Assembly: GCA_001915995.1 (NCBI GenBank)
Contig: MNRO01000022.1
Location: forward strand, 62,001-126,000
Direction: 5' to 3'
Source of the DNA: Clostridium sp. 26_21
GTDB taxonomy: Bacteria > Bacillota > Clostridia > TANB77 > CAG-508
Length of the DNA stretch: 64,000 nucleotides
Shown here: piece after piece, positions 8,695 through 16,408 of the stretch
How the letters are laid out: every line of letters begins with the position of its first letter
Numbering within the stretch: position 1 is the stretch's first letter
Notes under the pieces: generated by a model
Told to the model about the DNA's origin: nothing
Database searches by the model: none
The model's input: the letters and a program-made list of their open reading frames with translations, nothing else
Program-made: the position numbers and the translations under genes

Positions 8695-9546
8695 ATGGGA
8701 TTTGAAAAAATCAAAGTATATGCATTTGTAGGACCATCTGGAACAGGAAAAAGTTATAGAGCACAGATGGTTGCAAGTGAAAATGATATAAACTTCATAA
8801 TAGATGATGGATTACTTATAAAAGATAATGAAATTGTTGCAGGATTATCTGCAAAAAAAGCACCAACAAAAATAGAAACAGTAAAACATGCATTATTTTT
8901 AAATAAAGAAGAACAAGATCAAATAGATAAAGCATTAAAAAAATATAAACCTGAAAAAATATTAATATTAGGAACATCTGATGGAATGGTAGCCAAAATA
9001 GCAGAAAACTTAGGCTTACCACAAATATCAAAAACAACATATATAAATGAAGTAGCAACAGAAGAAGAAATGAAAACAGCAAGACATATTAGAGAAACAC
9101 AAGGAAAACATGTAATACCAGTACCAACATTTGAACTAAAAAAAGATTTTTCTGGATATTTATTAGATCCATTACAAATATTTAAATCAAAAGGAATTGG
9201 AGAAAAACCATATATATCAGAAAAAACAATAATAAGACCAACATTTAGCTATATGGGAAAATTCACAATATCTGACACAGTATTTAGACAAATAATGGAA
9301 AATGTTGCAAGAAAAATTCCAGAAATATATAAAGTTCAAAGAACAAGAGTAACAAGTTCTGCAGAAGGACCGAGTATCTATATGGAAGTAACAATAATAT
9401 ATGGTTGTAAAGTAAAAGATGTTTTAAGAGAATTTAAAGAAAGGGCAAAAAAGGAAATAGATAAATTAACATCAATGAATGTTGTATCATTAGAAGTAGT
9501 AGCTAAAAATGTCTATGTCCCAGAAAAAGAAAATGAAGAAAATTAA
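8695..9546 (+). CDS. P-loop ATPase fused to an Asp23/Gls24-like domain
   Basis: The 283-residue protein has a Walker A motif near its start (VGPSGTGKSYRAQ, about residues 12-24) and an NTPase-like first part (about 1-150) with LILGTSDGM. The last 90 or so residues (FTISDTVFRQIMENVARKI ... IYGCKVKDVLREF ... MNVVSLEVVAKNVYVPE) follow the secondary-structure pattern of Asp23/Gls24 (DUF322) envelope-associated proteins. No Walker B is obvious. The downstream plsC starts before this gene ends, so the two are co-translated. I infer a membrane-surface or lipid-related role; the fusion assignment rests on pattern, not on a search. Confidence 0.6.
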   Translation: MGFEKIKVYAFVGPSGTGKSYRAQMVASENDINFIIDDGLLIKDNEIVAGLSAKKAPTKIETVKHALFLNKEEQDQIDKALKKYKPEKILILGTSDGMVAKIAENLGLPQISKTTYINEVATEEEMKTARHIRETQGKHVIPVPTFELKKDFSGYLLDPLQIFKSKGIGEKPYISEKTIIRPTFSYMGKFTISDTVFRQIMENVARKIPEIYKVQRTRVTSSAEGPSIYMEVTIIYGCKVKDVLREFKERAKKEIDKLTSMNVVSLEVVAKNVYVPEKENEEN

Positions 9547-10147
9547 ATTATTTTTTAAACAGATAATTAGAATAATAGTAAGATTTGCTATAAAGCTGTA
9601 TTTTGTAGTAATATATAGAGTAAAAGTTATTGGACAAGAAAACATTCCAAAGAATAAAAAAGAGCCATTAATATATTGTGGAAATCATAGAACATATAAA
9701 GACCCACCATTAATAGTAGTAACAGCAAAAAGACATGTAAGATTTTTAGCAAAAGAAGAACTACGAAAAAACAAATTTTTTGCATTTCTTGGAGTTGTAT
9801 TTGATGGAATATATGTTAAAAGAGACTCAAAAGATTTATCAGCCATAAAAACAACATTAAAAGCATTAAAAAATGGTGAAAGTATAGCACTATTTCCAGA
9901 AGGAACAAGAAATGGGATAGAAAAAGGTGAAAAAGTAAAAGATGGTGCTGCATTTTTTGCTGTTAGAACTGGTGCCAAAGTTATTCCAGTAGGAATAAGT
10001 GGAGGGGAAAAGCCATTTAAACAAATGACAATTAGATATGGAAAACCAATGGACTTTAGTGATAGAGATAAAAATGATAAAGAAGAACTTGATAAAATAA
10101 CAGAAGAAATAATGGAAGAGATAATTAAATTAAGTAAAGAAAAATAA
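9533..10147 (+). CDS. plsC: 1-acyl-sn-glycerol-3-phosphate acyltransferase
   Basis: PlsC adds the second acyl chain to lysophosphatidate, giving phosphatidate, at the inner membrane face. The protein shows the H-x4-D catalytic motif (NHRTYKDPP), a GVVFDGIYVKR block and FPEGTRNG, in the canonical order, after one N-terminal amphipathic or membrane helix. Length is about 205 residues, usual for short PlsC. The start is uncertain: ATGs at 9509, 9515 and 9533 share the frame and none has a clear ribosome site. I chose 9533 because it lies 14 bases before the upstream stop and fits coupling. It works in the same pathway as plsY and gpsA further along. Confidence 0.88.
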   Translation: MKKIKLFFKQIIRIIVRFAIKLYFVVIYRVKVIGQENIPKNKKEPLIYCGNHRTYKDPPLIVVTAKRHVRFLAKEELRKNKFFAFLGVVFDGIYVKRDSKDLSAIKTTLKALKNGESIALFPEGTRNGIEKGEKVKDGAAFFAVRTGAKVIPVGISGGEKPFKQMTIRYGKPMDFSDRDKNDKEELDKITEEIMEEIIKLSKEK

Positions 10148-10212
10148 AAATGTTAATAAAACCAAAACACGAATAGTGCAAAAATCAAAGTAATAAAAGG
10201 AAGGAAATAAAA

Positions 10213-11981
10213 ATGAATAACAAAAATATAAGAAATATAGCAATTATAGCACACGTTGACCATGGAAAAACAACATTAGTAGATGCATTATTAAGACAAA
10301 GCCATGTATTTAGAGATAATGAACAAGTAGCAGAAAGAGTAATGGACTCAAATGACCAAGAAAAAGAAAGAGGAATTACAATATTAGCAAAAAATACAGC
10401 AGTTATGTTTAATGGAGTAAAAATTAATATAGTTGACACTCCTGGACATGCTGATTTTGGTGGAGAAGTAGAAAGAGTTTTAAAAACAGTTGATGGAGTA
10501 CTTTTATTAGTAGACGCATTTGAAGGAGCAATGCCACAAACAAGAGAAGTATTGAAAAAATCATTAGCAATGAATTTAAAACCAATTGTAGTAATAAACA
10601 AAATAGATAGACCTGGTGCAGAACCACAAAAAGTATTAGATGAAGTAATGGAATTATTCATAGAATTAGATGCAAATGATGATCAATTAGATTTCCCAGT
10701 AGTATATGCATCAGCTAAAAATGGAGTTGCAAAATTAAATTTAGATGATCCAGATGGAGATTTAACATGTTTATTTGAAACAATAATAAACACAATTAAA
10801 GCACCAAACTGTGATGTAGAAGGACCTGCACAAATGTTAGTATCAAATATTGATTATGATGATTATGTAGGAAGAATTGCAGTAGGAAGACTTGAAAGAG
10901 GAACAATAAAAGTTGGTATGCCAGTAAGCATTTGTGAAAAAGACGATAAAATATCACAAGGAAAAGTAGCAAAAGTTTATACACATATGGGATTAAAGAA
11001 AGTGGAAGTTGATGAAGCATCTGCTGGAGATATTATAGAATTAGCAGGACTTCCAAACATTCATATTGGAGATACAATATGTGATTTCAATAATCCAGAA
11101 AAAATACCATTTGTAGATATTGATGAACCAACAGTATCTATGACATTTAGTGTAAACAATGGACCATTTGCAGGAAGAGAAGGAGAAATGTAAGCTTAAG
11201 AGTTGAAGAAACAGCATCACCTGATTCATTTATAGTATCAGGAAGAGGAGAATTACACTTATCAGTATTAATAGAAACAATGAGAAGAGAAGGATATGAA
11301 TTATTAGTATCTAGACCAAAAGTAATCATGAAAGAAATTGATGGTGTAAAATGTGAACCAATTGAAAGATTAGTTGTAAACATTCCAGATGATTCAGTAG
11401 GAACAGTAATTGAAAAACTAGGAAGAAGAAAAGCTGAAATGGTTAATATGGAACCAGCTGAAGCAGGACATACAAAAATCGAATTCAAGATTCCAGCAAG
11501 AGGATTAATTGGATATAGAACAGAGTTCCTTACAGATACAAAAGGTGAAGGAGTTATGAACAGTATATTTGATTGCTACGAACCATATAAAGGAGAAGTT
11601 GTAGCAAGAGTTAGAGGAACAATTGTAGCATTTGAAAATGGAACATCAATAACATATGGATTATATAATGCACAAGACAAAGGAGAATTATTCATAGGAC
11701 CTGGTGTTGATGTATATGAAGGAATGATAGTTGGATTAAATTCAAGGGGAGAAGATTTAGCAATAAATGTATGTAAAGAAAAACACTTAACAAACACAAG
11801 AGCTTCAGGATCTGATGATGCCTTAAGATTAGTACCACCAATTCAAATGTCACTTGAAAAAGCAATAGAATTTATCCAAGATGATGAATTAGTAGAAGTT
11901 ACACCAAAATCAATAAGATTAAGAAAGAAAATCTTAGACAATAAAGAAAGAGAAAGAGCAGCAAGAAACACAAATAAATAA
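10213..11981 (+). pseudogene. typA: Ribosome-associated GTPase TypA/BipA, frame broken by an internal deletion
   Basis: The first part (10213-11193) has all GTPase motifs: AHVDHGKTT, DTPGHADFGGEVER and NKIDRPGAEP, followed by domain II. It stops at GREGEM. The rest continues in another frame: from about 11187 the codons read NVSLRVEETASPDSF, then GRGELHLS and MRREGYELLVS through to a normal C-terminus at 11981. Compared with the conserved family sequence, about 18 residues between GREG and NVSLRV (the VTSR...ELET segment) are reduced to two bases, i.e. roughly 52 bases lost with a frame change. A second-half ORF could start at ATG 11280. TypA acts in 50S assembly at low temperature or stress and is often dispensable, so real loss is possible, as is an assembly error. 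Confidence 0.85.
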
Positions 11982-11990
11982 GATATAGAA

Positions 11991-12038
11991 TAAAGGCTGA
12001 TTTAGTGAGATTAATTCTTATAATTAGCCTTTATTTTA
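11991..12038 (+). terminator. Terminator after typA
   Basis: TAAAGGCTGATT pairs with AATTAGCCTTTA (12 pairs, one G-T) around a 19-base loop, followed by TTTT. Confidence 0.65.
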
Positions 12039-12055
12039 AGAAAGGAATGAGTTTT

Positions 12056-12382
12056 ATGGCAAAAAGGGATTGTAATAGAAAAGGTTATTTAAAAGGAAGT
12101 GTAAGAAGTAGAATTGTTTGTGAAAAACAATTATTTAGTATTGAAAAAACTATAAAAGATAAGAAAGACATAAGAAAACCACAATTAGGACCAAGAGCTT
12201 TAGCATGGAATGAATTCAAAAAAACTGGAAAAATAGACAGAGCATATGAAATGATTGCTGAAATATATGGGGAAAATACTTTTTCTAATAATGTTATACT
12301 TCAATGGATTAATGAAGAAATGCAAAAAGAAGAACAAAAAAGAAGAGATTTAAAAGATAATAGCTATGATGAGGCAAGATAA
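12056..12382 (+). CDS. Small basic protein of unknown function
   Basis: I do not recognise this protein. From the ATG at 12056 (AAAGGA about ten bases upstream; an ATG at 12047 is also possible) it is 108 residues, begins MAKRDCNRKGYLKGSVRSR, is rich in Lys, Arg and Glu, and has no signal or membrane helix. The C-terminal third is a charged helix (EEMQKEEQKRRDL). It ends one base before the start of the O-methyltransferase gene, so both are probably co-translated, which hints at a link to RNA modification; this is inference only. Confidence 0.65.
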   Translation: MAKRDCNRKGYLKGSVRSRIVCEKQLFSIEKTIKDKKDIRKPQLGPRALAWNEFKKTGKIDRAYEMIAEIYGENTFSNNVILQWINEEMQKEEQKRRDLKDNSYDEAR

Positions 12383-12383
12383 A

Positions 12384-12980
12384 ATGAATAAAAAAGAATT
12401 AGAAAAAATAAAACAAAAAGCATTGGAAGAGCATATTCCAATAATAATGGATGATACATTAGAGGTTGTAGATAAAATTTTAAAAGAAGTAAAACCAAAA
12501 AGAATATTAGAAATAGGAACAGCTGTTGGATATTCAGCAATGTGTTTTTCTGAATATCTTGAAGATGATGGAATAATAGATACAATAGAAAGAGATGAAG
12601 AAAGAATTACAGAAGCTAAAATAAATATAAGAAATGTTGGGGTAGAAGAAAAAATAAATATTTATGAAGGTGATGCTGTTGAAATTTTACCAACTTTAAA
12701 TGAACAATATGATATAGCATTTATAGATGCTGCAAAAGGGAAATATCCATTTTTCTTAAAAGAAGCATTACGAATGCTAAAACCTAATGGAGTTATATTA
12801 GCTGATAATATATTATATAAAGGATATGTTATGAGTGATTATAATAAACATAAACAACGTACAGCTGTAAGAAATTTGCGTGAATATATAAAAGAGGTTA
12901 CAGAAGATCCAAACCTTGAAACTGAAATACTTGAAGTTGGAGATGGACTTGCTGTAAGTAGAAGAAAAAAAATCGACTAA
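12384..12980 (+). CDS. trmR: SAM-dependent O-methyltransferase, TrmR/YrrM type
   Basis: The protein (198 residues from ATG 12384, with GAGG nine bases upstream; ATG 12366 has no ribosome site) is a caffeoyl-CoA-type O-methyltransferase: the SAM motif ILEIGTAVGYSAMCFSEYL, then IDTIERDEER, the metal-binding YDIAFIDAAKG, and LADNILYKGYV. In Bacillota the common member is TrmR (YrrM), which methylates 5-hydroxyuridine at tRNA position 34 to give 5-methoxyuridine. The usual neighbours (U32 peptidase-like trhP genes) are absent here, so the tRNA role is inferred from family. A terminator follows. Confidence 0.75.
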   Translation: MNKKELEKIKQKALEEHIPIIMDDTLEVVDKILKEVKPKRILEIGTAVGYSAMCFSEYLEDDGIIDTIERDEERITEAKINIRNVGVEEKINIYEGDAVEILPTLNEQYDIAFIDAAKGKYPFFLKEALRMLKPNGVILADNILYKGYVMSDYNKHKQRTAVRNLREYIKEVTEDPNLETEILEVGDGLAVSRRKKID

Positions 12981-12999
12981 TTTAGCCGATTTTTTTATT
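12965..12999 (+). terminator. Terminator between convergent trmR and peroxiredoxin genes
   Basis: AAAAATCG / CGATTTTT stem with the inner CTAA/TTAG pairing, followed by T7. The A run on the other side lets it work for the - strand gene too. Confidence 0.7.
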
Positions 13000-13009
13000 A
13001 ATGTAGAAA

Positions 13010-13708
13010 TTAGCAATTTTTTTCTAGATTAATATCATTTAAACATTTTTGAGAAGGTTCTTTAAAAGAAAGATACCAAGAAATACCATTGTAATTTTTC
13101 TTAATATCATTTATTCTTTGTTGCAATTCAGAAAAGGTTTGGGGTGGAGAAATTATAACAGGAACACCAGGTTGCCAATTTGCAGGAGTAGAAGAATCTG
13201 TACAGTCAGAAATTTGCAAAGCTTCAACAGTACGAAGAATTTCAGGAATAAATCTACCAATATTTAAAGGATATGTAAGAATAACACGAACAATACCATT
13301 TCCATCAATAATAAAAACATTTCTAACAGTTTTTGTTGTACTAATATCATTTGAAATCATACCATAAAGTCTAGCAATAGAGCCATTTCTATCTGCAATA
13401 ATAGGAAATGGCAAAGAAACACCAGTCAGATTATATATTTCATTTACCCAAGCAAGATGTGAGGCATTACTATCAATGCTTAATCCTAATAAATTAGTAT
13501 TTAATTTTTGAAAAAAGGGATAAGCTTTTGCAAAAGCAATCATTTCTGTTGTACATACAGGAGTAAAATCACCTGGATGTGAAAAAAAGACAAGCCATTT
13601 TCCAGAAAAGTCATTTAGTTTCATTTGACCAAATGTAGAATCTGCTGTGAAATCAGGAGCTTTTTGACCTAATTTTATATTTCCATTCATTAATAATTCA
13701 TAATCCAT
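13010..13708 (-). CDS. Peroxiredoxin, 1-Cys/Prx6-like subfamily
   Basis: The 232-residue protein has the thioredoxin-like fold signature: GQKAPDFTADSTFGQ, then SHPGDFTPVCTTEM with the peroxidatic Cys near residue 52, and a long C-terminal extension as in Prx6 and archaeal AhpC2-type enzymes (PANWQPGVPVIISPP). Further cysteines (ISDCTDSS; two in the last 15 residues) could act as resolving thiols. It reduces hydrogen peroxide and organic hydroperoxides, a usual defence in anaerobes. No reductase gene is adjacent. A strong AAGGAGG precedes the start. Transcribed alone, divergent from ruvB. Confidence 0.9.
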   Translation of the reverse strand: MDYELLMNGNIKLGQKAPDFTADSTFGQMKLNDFSGKWLVFFSHPGDFTPVCTTEMIAFAKAYPFFQKLNTNLLGLSIDSNASHLAWVNEIYNLTGVSLPFPIIADRNGSIARLYGMISNDISTTKTVRNVFIIDGNGIVRVILTYPLNIGRFIPEILRTVEALQISDCTDSSTPANWQPGVPVIISPPQTFSELQQRINDIKKNYNGISWYLSFKEPSQKCLNDINLEKNC

Positions 13709-13868
13709 AAAAGGCCTCCTTTATATATTATCTGATTTATTTTATTAAAAAAGTCCTAAAAATGTTACTAAAAAGTAAAAACTAAAAGATATTTAAAAAA
13801 AGACCTTTTAGTTTTCATAAGTATATGATATAATAAAACAGTAACTATAAGAAGAAAAGGAAAAAAGT

Positions 13869-14873
13869 ATGGAAGAAGAATTTAATATAAGACCAGAAAT
13901 AGAAAATTCCATAGAGGAAAAAATGGAAAAAACATTAAGACCTCAAAAATTGGAAGAATATATAGGACAAGCAAAAGTAAAAGAAAATATGAAAATATAT
14001 ATTGAAGCAGCCAAAAAAAGAAATGAACCATTAGACCATTGCTTATTCTATGGACCACCAGGTTTAGGAAAAACTACAATAGCAAATATAATTGCAAATG
14101 AAATGAATGCAAATATAAAAATAACATCAGGTCCAGCAATAGAAAGACCAGGAGATCTAGCGGCAATATTAACAACACTTTCAGAAAATGATGTATTATT
14201 TATAGATGAAATACATAGATTAACAAAAAATGTAGAAGAAATATTATATCCAGCATTAGAAGATTTTACATTAGACATTGTAATTGGGAAAGGACCAAGT
14301 GCTAAATCAATAAGAATAGATTTACCCAAATTTACCTTAATAGGTGCAACAACAAAAGCAGGATCATTAACAACACCATTAAGAGATAGATTTGGAATAA
14401 TTCATAAACTAGAGTTGTATTCACCAGAAGATTTAAGTACTATAGTAATGAGATCTGCACAGATATTAGGAATAGAAATAGATAAAGAAGCAGCATATGA
14501 AATTGCAAGAAGATCAAGAGGAACACCTAGAATTGCAAATAGGTTATTAAAAAGAGTAAGAGACTATGCTTCTGTTTTGGGAGATGGTGATATTACACTA
14601 AAAATAACAAAACATGCATTAAATCAATTAGAAATAGATGAGTTAGGACTAGACGAAACAGATAGAAAAATGTTGGAATTAATGATAAATCAATATCAAG
14701 GAAGACCAGTTGGGATAGAAACAATAGCAACATCATTAGGGGAAGAAGTAGACACAATAGAAGATGTTTATGAACCATATTTAATTCAAATAGGATTTAT
14801 ATCAAGAACACCAAGAGGAAGAATTGTTATGCCACCTGCATATGAACATTTAGGATATACATTTTTAGGATAA
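13869..14873 (+). CDS. ruvB: Holliday junction branch-migration ATPase RuvB
   Basis: The 334-residue AAA+ protein has RPQKLEEYIGQ at the N-terminus, Walker A GPPGLGKTT, Walker B LFIDEIHRL, sensor 1 IGATTKAGSLTTPLRDRF with the arginine finger, GTPRIANRLL (sensor 2), and a C-terminal winged helix ending FISRTPRGRIVMPPAYEHLG. Length is normal. With RuvA it drives branch migration during recombination repair. ruvA and ruvC are not adjacent here, unlike in many genomes. TATAAT at 13829 is the likely -10. The next gene follows after 53 bases. Confidence 0.97.
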   Translation: MEEEFNIRPEIENSIEEKMEKTLRPQKLEEYIGQAKVKENMKIYIEAAKKRNEPLDHCLFYGPPGLGKTTIANIIANEMNANIKITSGPAIERPGDLAAILTTLSENDVLFIDEIHRLTKNVEEILYPALEDFTLDIVIGKGPSAKSIRIDLPKFTLIGATTKAGSLTTPLRDRFGIIHKLELYSPEDLSTIVMRSAQILGIEIDKEAAYEIARRSRGTPRIANRLLKRVRDYASVLGDGDITLKITKHALNQLEIDELGLDETDRKMLELMINQYQGRPVGIETIATSLGEEVDTIEDVYEPYLIQIGFISRTPRGRIVMPPAYEHLGYTFLG

Positions 14874-14887
14874 AAATATAATAAAGG

Positions 14888-14926
14888 AAGGAGATAATGA
14901 TATAAAAGTTATATCATAAAAGAAAA
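14888..14926 (+). promoter_or_regulatory. Shine-Dalgarno separated from AUG by a perfect hairpin
   Basis: AAGGAG (14888-14893) is followed after three bases by ATGATATAA / TTATATCAT (14897-14905 / 14909-14917, loop AAG), then nine bases and the ATG at 14927. The 5' arm contains a two-codon mini-ORF (ATG ATA TAA). Folding would bring the ribosome site to about 12 bases from the real AUG. The same layout precedes gpsA. Confidence 0.55.
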
Positions 14927-15385
14927 ATGAGTACAGTAAAAAGTTTTATAAAATATGCTATTTGGATAATAGTATTTTGGGTAGTATCAGATTTTTTAAT
15001 AAATGTTGGAATAAACACAACATATAAAACAATGCAAAATATAGGTGATATACCTACAGGAATGCAAATACAAGAAATGAAATCAACAGCTGTAAATGGA
15101 AAAATAGGGATAATAGTAAATTCAACAAAATTAAGTGGAAAGTTTTTGAAAATAGATTTATATTCATCTCAAAATAATTTATTAGGAACACAATATTTAG
15201 ACATAGGAGAAATTAAGGAAAATGAGTCTAAAAATATAAATACATATTTTAAAATTTCAGATGTAAAAAAATATAAAATATCTATTACAGATGAAAAAGG
15301 AGAATCATCAGAAGGATTTATGGACACAGCAATGTCAACAATAACAATAATATTATCATCAATAAGATTGTTATTATTAATTTAG
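14927..15385 (+). CDS. Hypothetical membrane-anchored protein
   Basis: Not recognised. The 152-residue protein has an N-terminal membrane helix (about residues 8-28, YAIWIIVFWVVSDFLI), a central predicted beta-rich extracytoplasmic part (KIGIIVNSTKLSGKFLKIDLYSSQNNLLG ... shown only in outline; resembles small FxLYD-like beta-sandwich domains) and a hydrophobic C-terminus (residues 136-152). It sits between ruvB and ftsY on the same strand and probably shares their transcript. There is no ribosome site next to its ATG; see the hairpin arrangement at 14888-14926. Confidence 0.6.
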   Translation: MSTVKSFIKYAIWIIVFWVVSDFLINVGINTTYKTMQNIGDIPTGMQIQEMKSTAVNGKIGIIVNSTKLSGKFLKIDLYSSQNNLLGTQYLDIGEIKENESKNINTYFKISDVKKYKISITDEKGESSEGFMDTAMSTITIILSSIRLLLLI

Positions 15386-15447
15386 CTAACTATATAAAAA
15401 ATCTGTTGATAATATGTACACAAAATATTCAAAGGAAGGAAAAAGAA

Positions 15448-16353
15448 ATGGGATTTTTCGATAAATTAAAACAAGGATTAGCAAAAACAAAGGAATCAAT
15501 AAATGATAAAATAAATAATGTATTTAGTAATTTTAGAAAAGTAGATGAAGAATTACTTGAAGAATTAGAAGAAGCATTAATAATGTCAGATATGGGAGTA
15601 GAAACATCAACACAAATAATAAATAATTTAAGAGATAAAATAAAAAAAGAAAAAATTGAAGATAGTGAACAAGTAAAAGAAGCATTAAGAGAAGAAATTG
15701 AGAAAATATTAGAGAAATGTGACAATAGTTTAAAATTAGAAACAAAGCCATCTGTAATACTTGTAGTGGGAGTAAATGGAGTTGGTAAAACAACATCAAT
15801 TGGAAAAATGGCAGCAAGATTAGAAAAAGATGGAAAAAAAGTTATAGTTGCAGCAGCAGACACATTTAGAGCAGCTGCAGTAGAACAATTAGAAATATGG
15901 GCACAAAGAGCTGGTGCAGAAGTAGTAAAAAGAGAAGAAGGAGTAGATCCTGCTTCAGTAGTATTTGAAGCAATAAGAAGAACTAAAGAAAGTAATGCAG
16001 ATGTGTTAATAATTGATACAGCTGGAAGATTGCATAATAAGAAATATTTGATGGATGAATTAAATAAAATTCAAAAAGTTGTAAATAAAGAAATGGCAGA
16101 TGCATCAAAAGAAGTATTATTAGTAATAGATGCAACAACAGGACAAAATGCTATATCACAAGTAAAAGCATTTAAAGAGCAATCTGATATAACAGGGATT
16201 GTATTAACAAAATTAGATGGAACAGCAAAAGGTGGAGCTGTTGTTGGAATAGTGCAAGAAAATGATATACCAGTAAAATTTATTGGTGTTGGTGAGCAAA
16301 TTGATGATATGGAGATATTTAATTCTAAAGATTTTGTAGAAGCAATAATATAA
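15448..16353 (+). CDS. ftsY: Signal recognition particle receptor FtsY
   Basis: Start at ATG 15448 (GGAAGGA upstream; the ATG at 15406 lacks one) gives MGFFDKLKQGL, the amphipathic N-terminal helix typical of short FtsY. The four-helix N domain is followed by the GTPase domain: GVNGVGKTTSIGKMAA (G1), AADTFRAAAVEQL, DTAGRLHNKKYLM (G3) and TKLDGTAKGG (G4). At about 301 residues it lacks the acidic A domain of proteobacterial FtsY, as usual in Bacillota. It docks ribosome-SRP complexes at the membrane and hands them to SecY, which is also in this window. Confidence 0.96.
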   Translation: MGFFDKLKQGLAKTKESINDKINNVFSNFRKVDEELLEELEEALIMSDMGVETSTQIINNLRDKIKKEKIEDSEQVKEALREEIEKILEKCDNSLKLETKPSVILVVGVNGVGKTTSIGKMAARLEKDGKKVIVAAADTFRAAAVEQLEIWAQRAGAEVVKREEGVDPASVVFEAIRRTKESNADVLIIDTAGRLHNKKYLMDELNKIQKVVNKEMADASKEVLLVIDATTGQNAISQVKAFKEQSDITGIVLTKLDGTAKGGAVVGIVQENDIPVKFIGVGEQIDDMEIFNSKDFVEAII

Positions 16354-16408
16354 ACAAAAGAAAAAATATTATAATAAAAGCAAAATTATAAGGAGTTTAT
16401 AAAAATAA

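Noticed and set aside
11187..11280. Programmed ribosomal frameshift in typA
   Set aside because: About 18 conserved residues are missing at the break, so a frame change alone would not restore the protein. No slippery site with downstream structure was seen.
13777..13815. AAAACTAAAAG / CTTTTAGTTTT inverted repeat between the peroxiredoxin and ruvB genes as a terminator
   Set aside because: Both genes start away from it, so nothing needs terminating here. It may be an operator, as one arm touches the presumed ruvB -35, but the evidence is too thin.
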